Origin: Azospirillum sp. B21
Lineage (GTDB): Bacteria > Pseudomonadota > Alphaproteobacteria > Azospirillales > Azospirillaceae
Reading direction: 5' to 3'
DNA: 64,000 bases
NCBI RefSeq assembly: GCF_008364825.1
Contig: NZ_VTTO01000008.1
Coordinates: 62,001-126,000 of the forward strand
A program made the translations under genes and the position numbers. Below are positions 26,531 through 34,150 of the stretch, one piece after another (the stretch's first letter is position 1; each line of letters opens with the position of its first letter). Below the pieces are notes generated by a model that saw only the letters and a program-made list of their open reading frames with translations, was not told the origin of the DNA and made no database searches.

Positions 26531-27784
26531 ATGCGGATCCTGTTCGTCCACCAGAACACCCCCGGCCAGTACAAGCATCTCGTCCGCCATTTCGCGGCGG
26601 ATCCGGCCCATCAGGTCGCCTTCATCGGCAAGGTCCGGCGCGAGCTGCCGGCCGGGGCGCAATTGGCGCTCTACCGGCCGACGCGCGAGCCGGGCGAGGC
26701 CACCCATCCCTATATCCGCATGTTCGAGGGGCAGGTTCTGCACGGGCAGGGCGCGGTGCGCGCCGGTCTGGCCCTGCAGAAGGAAGGCTTCACCCCCGAC
26801 GTGATCTGCGCCCATCCCGGCTGGGGCGAGGCCTTGTTCCTGAAGGACCTGTTCCCGAACGCGCGGCTGCTGCTCTATTGCGAGTTCTTCTACCGGGCCG
26901 AGGGCTCCGACGTCGGCTTCGATCCGGAGCGGCCGGTGACGCTGGAGACGCGCTGCCGCATCCGCACCAAGAACGCCGCCCTGCTGACCGGGCTGGACGC
27001 GATGGATTGGGGCGTCAGCCCGACGGAGTGGCAGCGGCGGCAGCATCCCGACGCCTTCCGCCCGCGCATCTCGGTGATCCATGACGGGGTCGACACCACG
27101 GTCTGCCGGCCGGATCCGGCCGCCACCGTCACCCTGCCCGACGGCCGCACCCTGTCGCGCGACGACGAGGTGGTGACCTATGTCGCCCGCAACCTGGAGC
27201 CCTATCGCGGCTTTCCCACCTTCATGCGGGCGGCGGCGGAGCTGCTGCGGCGCCGGCCCAACCTGCACATCCTGATGGTCGGCGGCGACGAGGTCAGCTA
27301 CGGCGCCCCGCCCGAGGGCGGCGGCACCTGGCGCGAGAAAATGTGGCGGGAGACGATGCTGGACGCCGCCGGCACGCCCAGACATGAGGCGGCGCGGCTG
27401 CATGTCCTGGGCAAGCTGCCCTATGAGCAGTACCTGTCGGTCCTGCGCATCTCGCGCGCCCACATCTACCTGACCTTCCCCTTCGTCCTGTCCTGGTCGA
27501 TGCTGGAGGCGATGGCCTGCGGCGCCGTGATTGTCGGCTCCGACACGCCGCCGGTCGCCGAGGTGATCGAGGACGGGGTGAACGGGCTGCTGACGGACTT
27601 CTACGATCCGCCGGCACTCGCCGACCGGGTGGAGACGGTGCTGGACGACCCGGAGCTGCGCGCCGCCCTGTCGGCCGCTGCAAGGCGGACGGCGGTGGAG
27701 CGCTTCGACCTCGCCACCGTCTGCCTGCCGGCGCAGATCCGCCTGCTGCAGGACGTGCAGGCCGGGCGGATGCCTGCCCTTTAG
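26531..27784 (+). CDS. GT4-family glycosyltransferase
   Basis: A 417-residue GT-B fold enzyme expected to add one sugar from a nucleotide donor to the growing glycan at the cytoplasmic face. The N-terminal half begins MRILFVHQNTPGQYKH and has CAHPGWGEALFLKDLFP. The C-terminal donor-binding half includes ISVIHDGVDT, NLEPYRGFPTFMRA, HVLGKLPYEQYL, and the family motif around PFVLSWSMLEAMACGAVIVGS (the E of 'LEAMACG' contacts the donor). ATG 26531 is chosen for the conserved start; the frame is open far upstream without family similarity. It converges with the next gene, whose stop is 10 bases away. Confidence 0.9.
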   Translation: MRILFVHQNTPGQYKHLVRHFAADPAHQVAFIGKVRRELPAGAQLALYRPTREPGEATHPYIRMFEGQVLHGQGAVRAGLALQKEGFTPDVICAHPGWGEALFLKDLFPNARLLLYCEFFYRAEGSDVGFDPERPVTLETRCRIRTKNAALLTGLDAMDWGVSPTEWQRRQHPDAFRPRISVIHDGVDTTVCRPDPAATVTLPDGRTLSRDDEVVTYVARNLEPYRGFPTFMRAAAELLRRRPNLHILMVGGDEVSYGAPPEGGGTWREKMWRETMLDAAGTPRHEAARLHVLGKLPYEQYLSVLRISRAHIYLTFPFVLSWSMLEAMACGAVIVGSDTPPVAEVIEDGVNGLLTDFYDPPALADRVETVLDDPELRAALSAAARRTAVERFDLATVCLPAQIRLLQDVQAGRMPAL

Positions 27785-27794
27785 GAAAGGGAGG

Positions 27795-29207
27795 TTACCG
27801 GTCCGCCGCCAACCTCTCCAGGTCGCTCCGCACCGCCTCGAACACCGGGGTCCAGTCCTCGTCCGGACCCTGGCGGTAGAGGCGCATCGACGGGTACCAG
27901 GGGGTGGTGGGGCCGGTGCGGCCGTAGACCCAGTAGGGGACATGCTGCACCAGGTTCCACACCGGCACCCCCAGCGAGCCGGCGAGATGGGCGACCGAGC
28001 TGTCGGTCATGATGACCAGATCCAACTCCTCCAGGACCGCCGCGGTGTCGGCGAAGTCCTGCATCTCCGGCCCCAGCGCAACGATGCCCGCATCGGGCAG
28101 GGCCTGCAGCTCGGCCTCCGGCGGTCCCTTCTGCAGGCTGTGGAAGGCGGTGCCGGGAACCGACAGCAGCGGCAGGAAGCGCTCCAGCCCGGCGGCGCGG
28201 ATGTGGTTGTCGCTGAAGCCCTGGTTGCCGGACCAGACGATGCCGACCCTGAGCCGGCCGTCGCGAGCCCCCAGCAGCCGGGCGGCCTTGGCGCGCGCCT
28301 CCTCCGGCACGGTCAGGCGGGCCGGCGGCGGCACCGTGGCGGCGGTGGTGCCGAAGCGGTGCGGCAGGCTCATGATCGAGCTGTGGACATGGTAGATCGG
28401 CGTCGGCGCCACGTCGCGCGGCACGAAGGCGTCCACTCCCTCCATCCCGTCAAACAGACGGCGCAGCTCGTCCGCGCGTTCGACCACCACCCGGCGGGCG
28501 CCCAGCCCCTTCAGCAGCGGCAGGTAGCGCGCCATCATGATGGTGTCGCCGAAGCCCTGCTCGGTGGTGATCATGACGATCCTGCCGTCCAGCGGCTCGC
28601 CGGTCCAGCGCGGCCCCTGGTGGGGACGGTAGGCCTGCAACTGGTATTCGTCGAGCCAGTAGCGGCATTCGTAGTCGGCGAAGCCCTCCTCATACTCCCC
28701 CTCGTGCAGGCGGATCTGGGCGCGGCCCCAGCGGTGGCTGGGATACTCCGGCTGCAGGCGGATCAGCCGCTCCAGCGCCTCCCGGCAGGCGGGAAAGTCG
28801 CCGCGGCGCTGCAGGGTCACGGTCAGCCGGAACATGGCGTCGGGATCGGCGGGGGCGAGCGCCAGGGCGCGCCGGATGGCGTGCAGCGCCTCGGCATGCC
28901 GGCCGCAATGGGACAGGGCGAGCGCCCGCTCGGCCCAAGCGGCGTCCCGGCCGGGATCGAGGAGCAGGGCGCGCCGGCTGCTGTCCGCGGCCATTCCGCG
29001 CAGGCCCGGCCGGTTCAGCACCTTGCCGCGGATGACCCAGCCTTCGGTATCGGCCGGATCCTCGGCCAGCCGGAACTCGATCGGACGGGGAGGAGGGGCC
29101 TGCGGCGGACCGGGGACCGCCGCAGGAGCGAAGGGGGCGCCGGGGAAGGGCGGGAAGCCCGCCATGGGAAGGACCGGAGGCAGGGGCGACAGGGGAATGC
29201 TCGTCAT
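27795..29207 (-). CDS. TPR protein with GT9/heptosyltransferase-like domain
   Basis: 470 residues. After a Pro-rich N-terminus (about 1-55), residues about 60-190 hold tetratricopeptide-like helices (AALSHCGRHAEALHAIRRAL-type repeats, then LTVTLQRRGDFPACREALER). A glycosyltransferase-9-like domain follows: MITTEQGFGDTIMMARYLP, GIVWSGNQGF near residue 325, LQKGP, and VIMTDSSVAHLAGSLGVPVW, the conserved acceptor/donor block of this family. Such TPR-GT proteins occur in flagellin and surface glycosylation and in large glycan loci. ATG 29207 is chosen; the frame is open to 29423 but without similarity. A long inverted repeat lies in the region upstream. Confidence 0.83.
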   Translation of the reverse strand: MTSIPLSPLPPVLPMAGFPPFPGAPFAPAAVPGPPQAPPPRPIEFRLAEDPADTEGWVIRGKVLNRPGLRGMAADSSRRALLLDPGRDAAWAERALALSHCGRHAEALHAIRRALALAPADPDAMFRLTVTLQRRGDFPACREALERLIRLQPEYPSHRWGRAQIRLHEGEYEEGFADYECRYWLDEYQLQAYRPHQGPRWTGEPLDGRIVMITTEQGFGDTIMMARYLPLLKGLGARRVVVERADELRRLFDGMEGVDAFVPRDVAPTPIYHVHSSIMSLPHRFGTTAATVPPPARLTVPEEARAKAARLLGARDGRLRVGIVWSGNQGFSDNHIRAAGLERFLPLLSVPGTAFHSLQKGPPEAELQALPDAGIVALGPEMQDFADTAAVLEELDLVIMTDSSVAHLAGSLGVPVWNLVQHVPYWVYGRTGPTTPWYPSMRLYRQGPDEDWTPVFEAVRSDLERLAADR

Positions 29208-29653
29208 GGACCGGCCGGCGGAGTGGGGGGAGAAGGGCGGCTGGAAACTATAGAGAAGCGGGTCCGGCACCCGCAAGGCGCGACATCCGGCAAACAGTAT
29301 CGCCTTTGGGACGTGTCCGCCCGTTCGCGCCGGCGGCTGCGCCGCCTGCCGACAGGCCTTGCAAGGGCGGTCATCCTGAATTAACCCGATCGTCAGAAAG
29401 CGCCGGTTACGGTCGGGGTTCAATTCGACCCCCGATGCGGCGCCCGCTCCGGACGGAACCGTCCGAAGCGATCGCGCGGAAAATCAAAAGGCTGGAGTGC
29501 ATCGGATGCTTCAGTGAACATCCGATGCACTCCGGAGCGATGCGGCTTCAACGGACGGAACCGGCGGTGACGACACATTCCAGCAAGGCCAGCGAGCCCA
29601 AGCCATGGCATCCGGACCCTGCCGCCGGCACCGGGCTGGAGGCCGGCCTGCGC
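29208..29653. promoter_or_regulatory. Divergent intergenic region with a long inverted repeat
   Basis: This region separates the leftward TPR-glycosyltransferase gene from the rightward pseB-type gene. Between 29494 and 29533 perfect 15-base arms (GGAGTGCATCGGATG and its complement) enclose a 10-base spacer. The palindrome is followed rightward by GGAGCG, not by a U-run, so it looks like a protein-binding operator or a 5' leader hairpin rather than a terminator. In-frame GTG 29567 and ATG 29540 could extend the pseB protein into this region. Confidence 0.6.
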
Positions 29654-30646
29654 ATGCTGGACGGCCGGTCGATCCTGATCACCGGGGGGACCGGCTCCTT
29701 CGGGCGCCGCTTCGTCGAGACGGTGATGCGCCATGCCACGCCGCGCCGGGTGATCATCTTCTCCCGCGACGAGTTCAAGCAGTACGAGATGCAGCAGCGC
29801 ATGCCGGCGGAGTGGGCGCCGACGCTGCGCTATTTCATCGGCGACGTGCGCGACCGCGAGCGGCTGGAACTGGCGATGCGCGGCGTCGACTTCTGCGTCC
29901 ATGCCGCGGCGCTGAAGCATGTGCCGGCCGCCGAATACAACCCGATGGAATGCATCCACACCAACGTCTACGGGGCGGAGAACGTGGTGCGTGCGGCGCT
30001 GTCGATGGGGGTGCGGCGCGTCGTCGCGCTGTCGACCGACAAGGCGGCCAACCCGATCAACCTCTATGGCGCCAGCAAGCTGGCATCGGACAAGATCTTC
30101 ATCGCCGCCAACAACCTGTCGGGCGCGCTCGACACCCGCTTCGCGGTGGTGCGCTACGGCAATGTGGTGGGCTCGCGCGGCAGCGTCGTCCCGCTGTTCC
30201 GCAAGATGATCGCGAACGGCGCCGACCATCTGCCGGTCACCGACGAGCGGATGACCCGCTTCTGGATCACGCTGCAGCACGGCGTCGATTTCGTGCTGTC
30301 CTGCTTCGCCATGATGCAGGGCGGCGAGATCTTCGTGCCGAAGATCCCGAGCATGCGCATCGCCGACCTCGCCCGCGCCATGGCGCCGGAGCTGCCGCAG
30401 CGGATCGTCGGCATCCGGCCGGGCGAGAAGCTGCACGAGGTGATGATCACCGAGGATGATTCCCGCCAAACCTACGAGCTGGCCGACCGCTACGTGATCG
30501 AGCCGGCCTTCGCGTTCTGGCAGCATGCGCCGTACGAGCGGCTGAACGCCCGTCCGGTGGCCGACGGCTTCCGCTATGCCAGCGACGGCAACGACGATTG
30601 GCTGGACGGCGAGCGGCTGCGCGACCTGCTGGCGGAAGCGCCCTGA
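29654..30646 (+). CDS. pseB: UDP-GlcNAc 4,6-dehydratase (inverting), PseB-like
   Basis: First enzyme of the pseudaminic-acid-type route: 4,6-dehydration and C5 inversion of UDP-GlcNAc. SDR enzyme with ITGGTGSFGRRFVE at the N-terminus, FSRDEFKQYEMQQ, GDVRDRERLELAM, AALKHVPAAEYNPMECIHTN, STDKAANPINLYGASKLASD (modified Tyr-xxx-Lys site) and VRYGNVVGSRGSVVP, all hallmarks of PseB/FlaA1. ATG 29654 gives 330 residues, the usual family length. The downstream aminotransferase overlaps its stop, as in pseB-pseC pairs. PseH, F, G and I are not in the window, so the final sugar may be completed elsewhere or be a diamino-dideoxy hexose. Confidence 0.9.
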   Translation: MLDGRSILITGGTGSFGRRFVETVMRHATPRRVIIFSRDEFKQYEMQQRMPAEWAPTLRYFIGDVRDRERLELAMRGVDFCVHAAALKHVPAAEYNPMECIHTNVYGAENVVRAALSMGVRRVVALSTDKAANPINLYGASKLASDKIFIAANNLSGALDTRFAVVRYGNVVGSRGSVVPLFRKMIANGADHLPVTDERMTRFWITLQHGVDFVLSCFAMMQGGEIFVPKIPSMRIADLARAMAPELPQRIVGIRPGEKLHEVMITEDDSRQTYELADRYVIEPAFAFWQHAPYERLNARPVADGFRYASDGNDDWLDGERLRDLLAEAP

Positions 30647-31914
30647 TGGCGGATCCCGTGCCGGGGGAGCTGCCCTTCCTTCCCTACGGCCGCCAGTCGG
30701 TGGAGGAGGAGGACATCGCCGCGGTGGCGGCGGTCCTGCGCGGCGACTGGCTGACCCAGGGGCCGGCGGTCACGGCCTTCGAGCGGGCTTTGGCCGCGCG
30801 GGTGGGGGCGGCCGATGCGGTTGCCTGCGCCAACGGCACCGCGGCGCTGCGGCTGGCCTATGCCGCGCTCGGCATCGGGCCGGGCGATGCGGTGGTGGTG
30901 CCGTCGAACACCTTTCTCGCCACCGCCTCGGCCGCCCGCCACGCCGGGGCCGAGGTCGCCTTCGCCGACGTCGATCCCGACAGCGGCCTGATGGGCGTCG
31001 CCGAGGCCGAGGCCGCCATCGCCCGCGCCCGCAAAGCCGGCTGGCGCGTCCGCGCCCTCGCCCCCGTCCATTATGCCGGGCAGACCGCCCAAATGACCGG
31101 TGCGGCCGGGCTGGCGGCACTCGCGCAGGCGGAGGGGCTGGCGCTGGTTGAGGATGCCTGCCACGCCATCGGCACGGTGGATCTGTCCGAGGGATGCGAG
31201 ACGCCGGTCGGCGCCGGACGTGCGGAGGTGGAGGCGGGGTCGCTGGCCGTCTTCTCCTTCCATCCGGTCAAGACCATCGCAGCCGGGGAGGGCGGGGCGG
31301 TCACCGGCGGCGATCCGGCGCTGATGGCGCGGGTGCGGCGCCTGTGCAACCACGGCATGATGCGCGTGCCCGAACCGGGGGAGGATTTCGCCGATCCCGA
31401 CGCCGCGCTGGATGCGGAGGGGAACACCAACCCCTGGTACTATGAGATGGCGGAGCCCGGCTTCAATCACCGCCTTTCCGACATCCATGCGGCATTGGTG
31501 CTGAGCCAGCTCGGCCGGCTCGACCGCCTCATCGAGCGGCGGGCGCGGCTGATGGCCCTCTATGCGGAGCGGCTGGCCCCGCTGGCCCCGCTGGTGCGGC
31601 CGCCGGCCCTGGTGCCCTGGTGCCGGCCGGCCTGGCACCTGTGCGCGGCGCGCATCGATTTCGATGCTGCTTTGGATGCCGGGGGGCGGACCCGGTCGGC
31701 GGTGATGACGGCCCTGCGCGGCCTGGGCATCGGCACCCAGGTGCACTATATCCCGGTCCATCGCCAACCCTACTGGCGCCGCCGCTACGGCGACCTCGCC
31801 CTGCCCGGCGCCATGACCCATTATGCCCATACGCTGTCGCTGCCGCTGTTCCCGGCCATGGCCGACGGCGACGTCGACAGGGTCGCCGCGGCGCTGGAGC
31901 GGGTCCTGTCCTGA
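30646..31914 (+). CDS. pseC: PLP-dependent UDP-sugar 4-aminotransferase, PseC-like
   Basis: DegT/DnrJ/EryC1-family enzyme that aminates the 4-keto sugar made by the preceding dehydratase. It shows LPYGRQSVEEEDIAAV at the start, CANGTAALRLAYAALGIG, SNTFLATASAARHAGAEV, VEDACHAIG and the PLP-binding lysine in FSFHPVKTIAAGEGG. Near the end comes HYIPVHRQPYWRRRYG, typical of PseC. The ATG shares its A with the pseB stop (TGATG). 422 residues is somewhat longer than the family mean because of Ala/Glu-rich insertions. Product presumed to be UDP-4-amino-4,6-dideoxy-N-acetyl-L-altrosamine. Confidence 0.88.
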   Translation: MADPVPGELPFLPYGRQSVEEEDIAAVAAVLRGDWLTQGPAVTAFERALAARVGAADAVACANGTAALRLAYAALGIGPGDAVVVPSNTFLATASAARHAGAEVAFADVDPDSGLMGVAEAEAAIARARKAGWRVRALAPVHYAGQTAQMTGAAGLAALAQAEGLALVEDACHAIGTVDLSEGCETPVGAGRAEVEAGSLAVFSFHPVKTIAAGEGGAVTGGDPALMARVRRLCNHGMMRVPEPGEDFADPDAALDAEGNTNPWYYEMAEPGFNHRLSDIHAALVLSQLGRLDRLIERRARLMALYAERLAPLAPLVRPPALVPWCRPAWHLCAARIDFDAALDAGGRTRSAVMTALRGLGIGTQVHYIPVHRQPYWRRRYGDLALPGAMTHYAHTLSLPLFPAMADGDVDRVAAALERVLS

Positions 31915-32122
31915 CGGATGTCCAGCCGGCCATCCTGACGGAAGATCAGGGTCCAGACCGTTTCGCCCAAGCGATTCCGTTAGCGTTTTGGACAGGATGG
32001 ACGGATAACAATGGCGTCGTCAGGACGGCATAGGCCTAGGTCCAACGGCTGAAGAGCCGCATGGCCGGGGCCGGGTCATCCCGAGCGCCGCTCCACAGTG
32101 CTTCGCGTACGGACCTCCGAAT

Positions 32123-33667
32123 TTGCTTCGCAACACGCTCTGGAATCTGCTTGGCGAGGGGCTCCCCATGTTGGCGGCCCTCGTGTCGATTCCGTTGCTC
32201 ATCTCCGCCGTCGGGATGGAGCGTTTCGGCGCGCTGACCCTGATCTGGGCGCTGCTCGGCTATCTGGGGGTGCTCGACCTCGGGCTGGGACGGTCGCTGG
32301 TGCAGGTCGTCGCCGACCGGATCGGACATGCGGGCCATGATGCAGGAGGTCCGGAAAACAAACCCGGAGCTGACCAGGGCGGCGGCGGCACGGCGGGCAT
32401 CGCCGGGCCGGCCATCGCCCTGATGGGGGCCATCGGCCTCCTGACCGGCGGGGCTGTGGCGCTGGGCGCCGGGCTGCTGGCCGACCGGTTCCAGCTGGAT
32501 ACCGGCACCTCGCCGGATGAGATCCGGCTGAGCCTGCTGATCGCGGCGGCCATCGTGCCGATCGCGCTGGTCTCCGCCGGCCTGCGCGGCGTGCTGGAGG
32601 CGCACCAGCGTTTCCGCCCGATCAGCCTGGTGCGGATGACGGTGGGGGTGCTGAACTACCTGAGCCCGCTCTGCGTTCTGCCCTTCAGCCAGAGCCTGGT
32701 GCCGGTGATCGCCGCCATCGCGGCGGGGCGCTTCATCGGGCTGGTCGGCTATGGCGTGCTGGCCGTGCGCCAGATGCCGGACCTGCTGCGCCCCATCCGC
32801 TGGGGCCGCCAGAGCCTGCGCGGGCTGTTCACCATGAGCGCCTGGATGATGCTGAACAATCTGGTCGGCCCGGCGATGCTCTATGCCGACCGCTTCATCC
32901 TGCTCAGCCTGGTGCCGGCGGCGATGGTCGCCTTCTACACCACCCCGTTCGAGCTGCTGTCGCGGCTGATGGTGATCCCCGGCGCCCTGTCGCTGGCGCT
33001 GTTCCCGCTGGCCTCCAGCCTGTTCCGGCGCGACCCGCCGGCGCTGGGCCGCATCCTGGACGCCGGCGGCCACCTGACGCTGGCGGTGTTCCTGGCGATG
33101 CAGGCCGCCACCATCGTCGGCGGCGAGGCTGCGCTGGGGCTGTGGCTGGGCCCGGCCTTCGCCGCCAACAGCGCGTCGGTGCTGTCGATCCTGATGCTGG
33201 GCGTCTTCTTCAACGCCACCGCCTATGTGCCCAACACCCTGATCCAGAGCGTCGGCCGCGTCGACGTGACCGCCCGGCTGCAGCTGGCCGAGCTGCCGGT
33301 CTATCTCGGCGTGCTGTGGCTGCTGGCCGAGCGCTACGGCGCCGTCGGCGCCGCCGCGGCCTGGAGCCTGCGCACCGCGGTCGATTGCGGGCTTTTGCTG
33401 GTCCTGCTGCCGCGCGTGGCGCCGGGCACGGGGGCGGTGGCGCTGACCATCGGCCTGCGCGCCCTGCTGGCCGGGGTGGCGGGAACGGCCGGGCTGCTGG
33501 TCGGCGGGCCGGTGGGGGCGGCGATCAGCCTGACCGGCCTGCTGGCCGTCGGCCTGGGCGTCGCCGGCCGGCTGCTGCGCACGCGGTCCTGGGAGAAGCT
33601 GTCCGCTCCGCTGCGCAAGTCCCGCGCCGCCCGGCTGATCGACGGAACCGCGGCGGACCGCACGTAA
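32123..33667 (+). CDS. Wzx-like oligosaccharide flippase
   Basis: A 514-residue integral membrane protein with about twelve to fourteen hydrophobic segments. It begins LRNTLWNLLGEGLP, the amphipathic N-terminus typical of polysaccharide-biosynthesis MOP-superfamily flippases, and has GLGRSLVQVVAD after helix two. It would move undecaprenyl-linked repeat units across the inner membrane. A disordered Gly-rich loop (about residues 70-92) is unusual between early helices. TTG 32123 is taken as start because the conserved sequence begins right there; ATG 32168 would remove the first conserved segment. Having both a flippase and a Wzm/Wzt exporter suggests two glycans or a two-stage process. Confidence 0.85.
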   Translation: MLRNTLWNLLGEGLPMLAALVSIPLLISAVGMERFGALTLIWALLGYLGVLDLGLGRSLVQVVADRIGHAGHDAGGPENKPGADQGGGGTAGIAGPAIALMGAIGLLTGGAVALGAGLLADRFQLDTGTSPDEIRLSLLIAAAIVPIALVSAGLRGVLEAHQRFRPISLVRMTVGVLNYLSPLCVLPFSQSLVPVIAAIAAGRFIGLVGYGVLAVRQMPDLLRPIRWGRQSLRGLFTMSAWMMLNNLVGPAMLYADRFILLSLVPAAMVAFYTTPFELLSRLMVIPGALSLALFPLASSLFRRDPPALGRILDAGGHLTLAVFLAMQAATIVGGEAALGLWLGPAFAANSASVLSILMLGVFFNATAYVPNTLIQSVGRVDVTARLQLAELPVYLGVLWLLAERYGAVGAAAAWSLRTAVDCGLLLVLLPRVAPGTGAVALTIGLRALLAGVAGTAGLLVGGPVGAAISLTGLLAVGLGVAGRLLRTRSWEKLSAPLRKSRAARLIDGTAADRT

Positions 33668-33800
33668 CACCACCTTATCAGGACACGGCGGGGTGGTCCG
33701 GCCGTCCTCGACCGTCACGATGCGCGGGTGGTTCCTTTGCCGCCGGAAATGCGCTATGTGAGCGGAAACTCTGTGCAACGCTGGTTGGAGTTCGAAGGCC

Positions 33801-34097
33801 ATGGCCGAGGGTACTGTGGACTATTACGCGATGGTCGAAGAGGCTTGGCAGCTCAGCGACACCGCGCGCGACTATGTGAAGAACGCCGGCCGCGAGGTGG
33901 ACAACACCGAGCTGTGGGAGAAGGTGTTCGCCTCCTCGCCGCTGATCGACCTGGAGCGCACCCGCGCCGAAGGCGGCCAGCCGCTGCAGAAGATCTTCTT
34001 CAAGAACCCCTACGGCCTGCAATACCGCGCCGACCACAAGGACTGGATCCCGTTCCGCCACGGCGCGCTCGACCCGGCCTATCTCCAGGTGATCTGA
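33801..34097 (+). CDS. Small conserved-looking hypothetical protein
   Basis: A 98-residue soluble, acidic protein without signal peptide or membrane segment and not recognised by family. It begins MAEGTVDYYAMVEEAW and contains LWEKVFASSPLIDLERTRAEGG and IFFKNPYGLQYRADH. AAGG lies shortly upstream of the ATG. Codon use matches the high-GC neighbours, which favours a real gene. It lies between the flippase and the first RTX protein, 53 bases before the latter. A secretion chaperone is conceivable, but nothing in the sequence shows it. Confidence 0.65.
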   Translation: MAEGTVDYYAMVEEAWQLSDTARDYVKNAGREVDNTELWEKVFASSPLIDLERTRAEGGQPLQKIFFKNPYGLQYRADHKDWIPFRHGALDPAYLQVI

Positions 34098-34150
34098 CCG
34101 GGCCGTCCGGCCGGGCAGTGCCGTCTTGCGGTGGAGGTTAGGGGGCGAGC

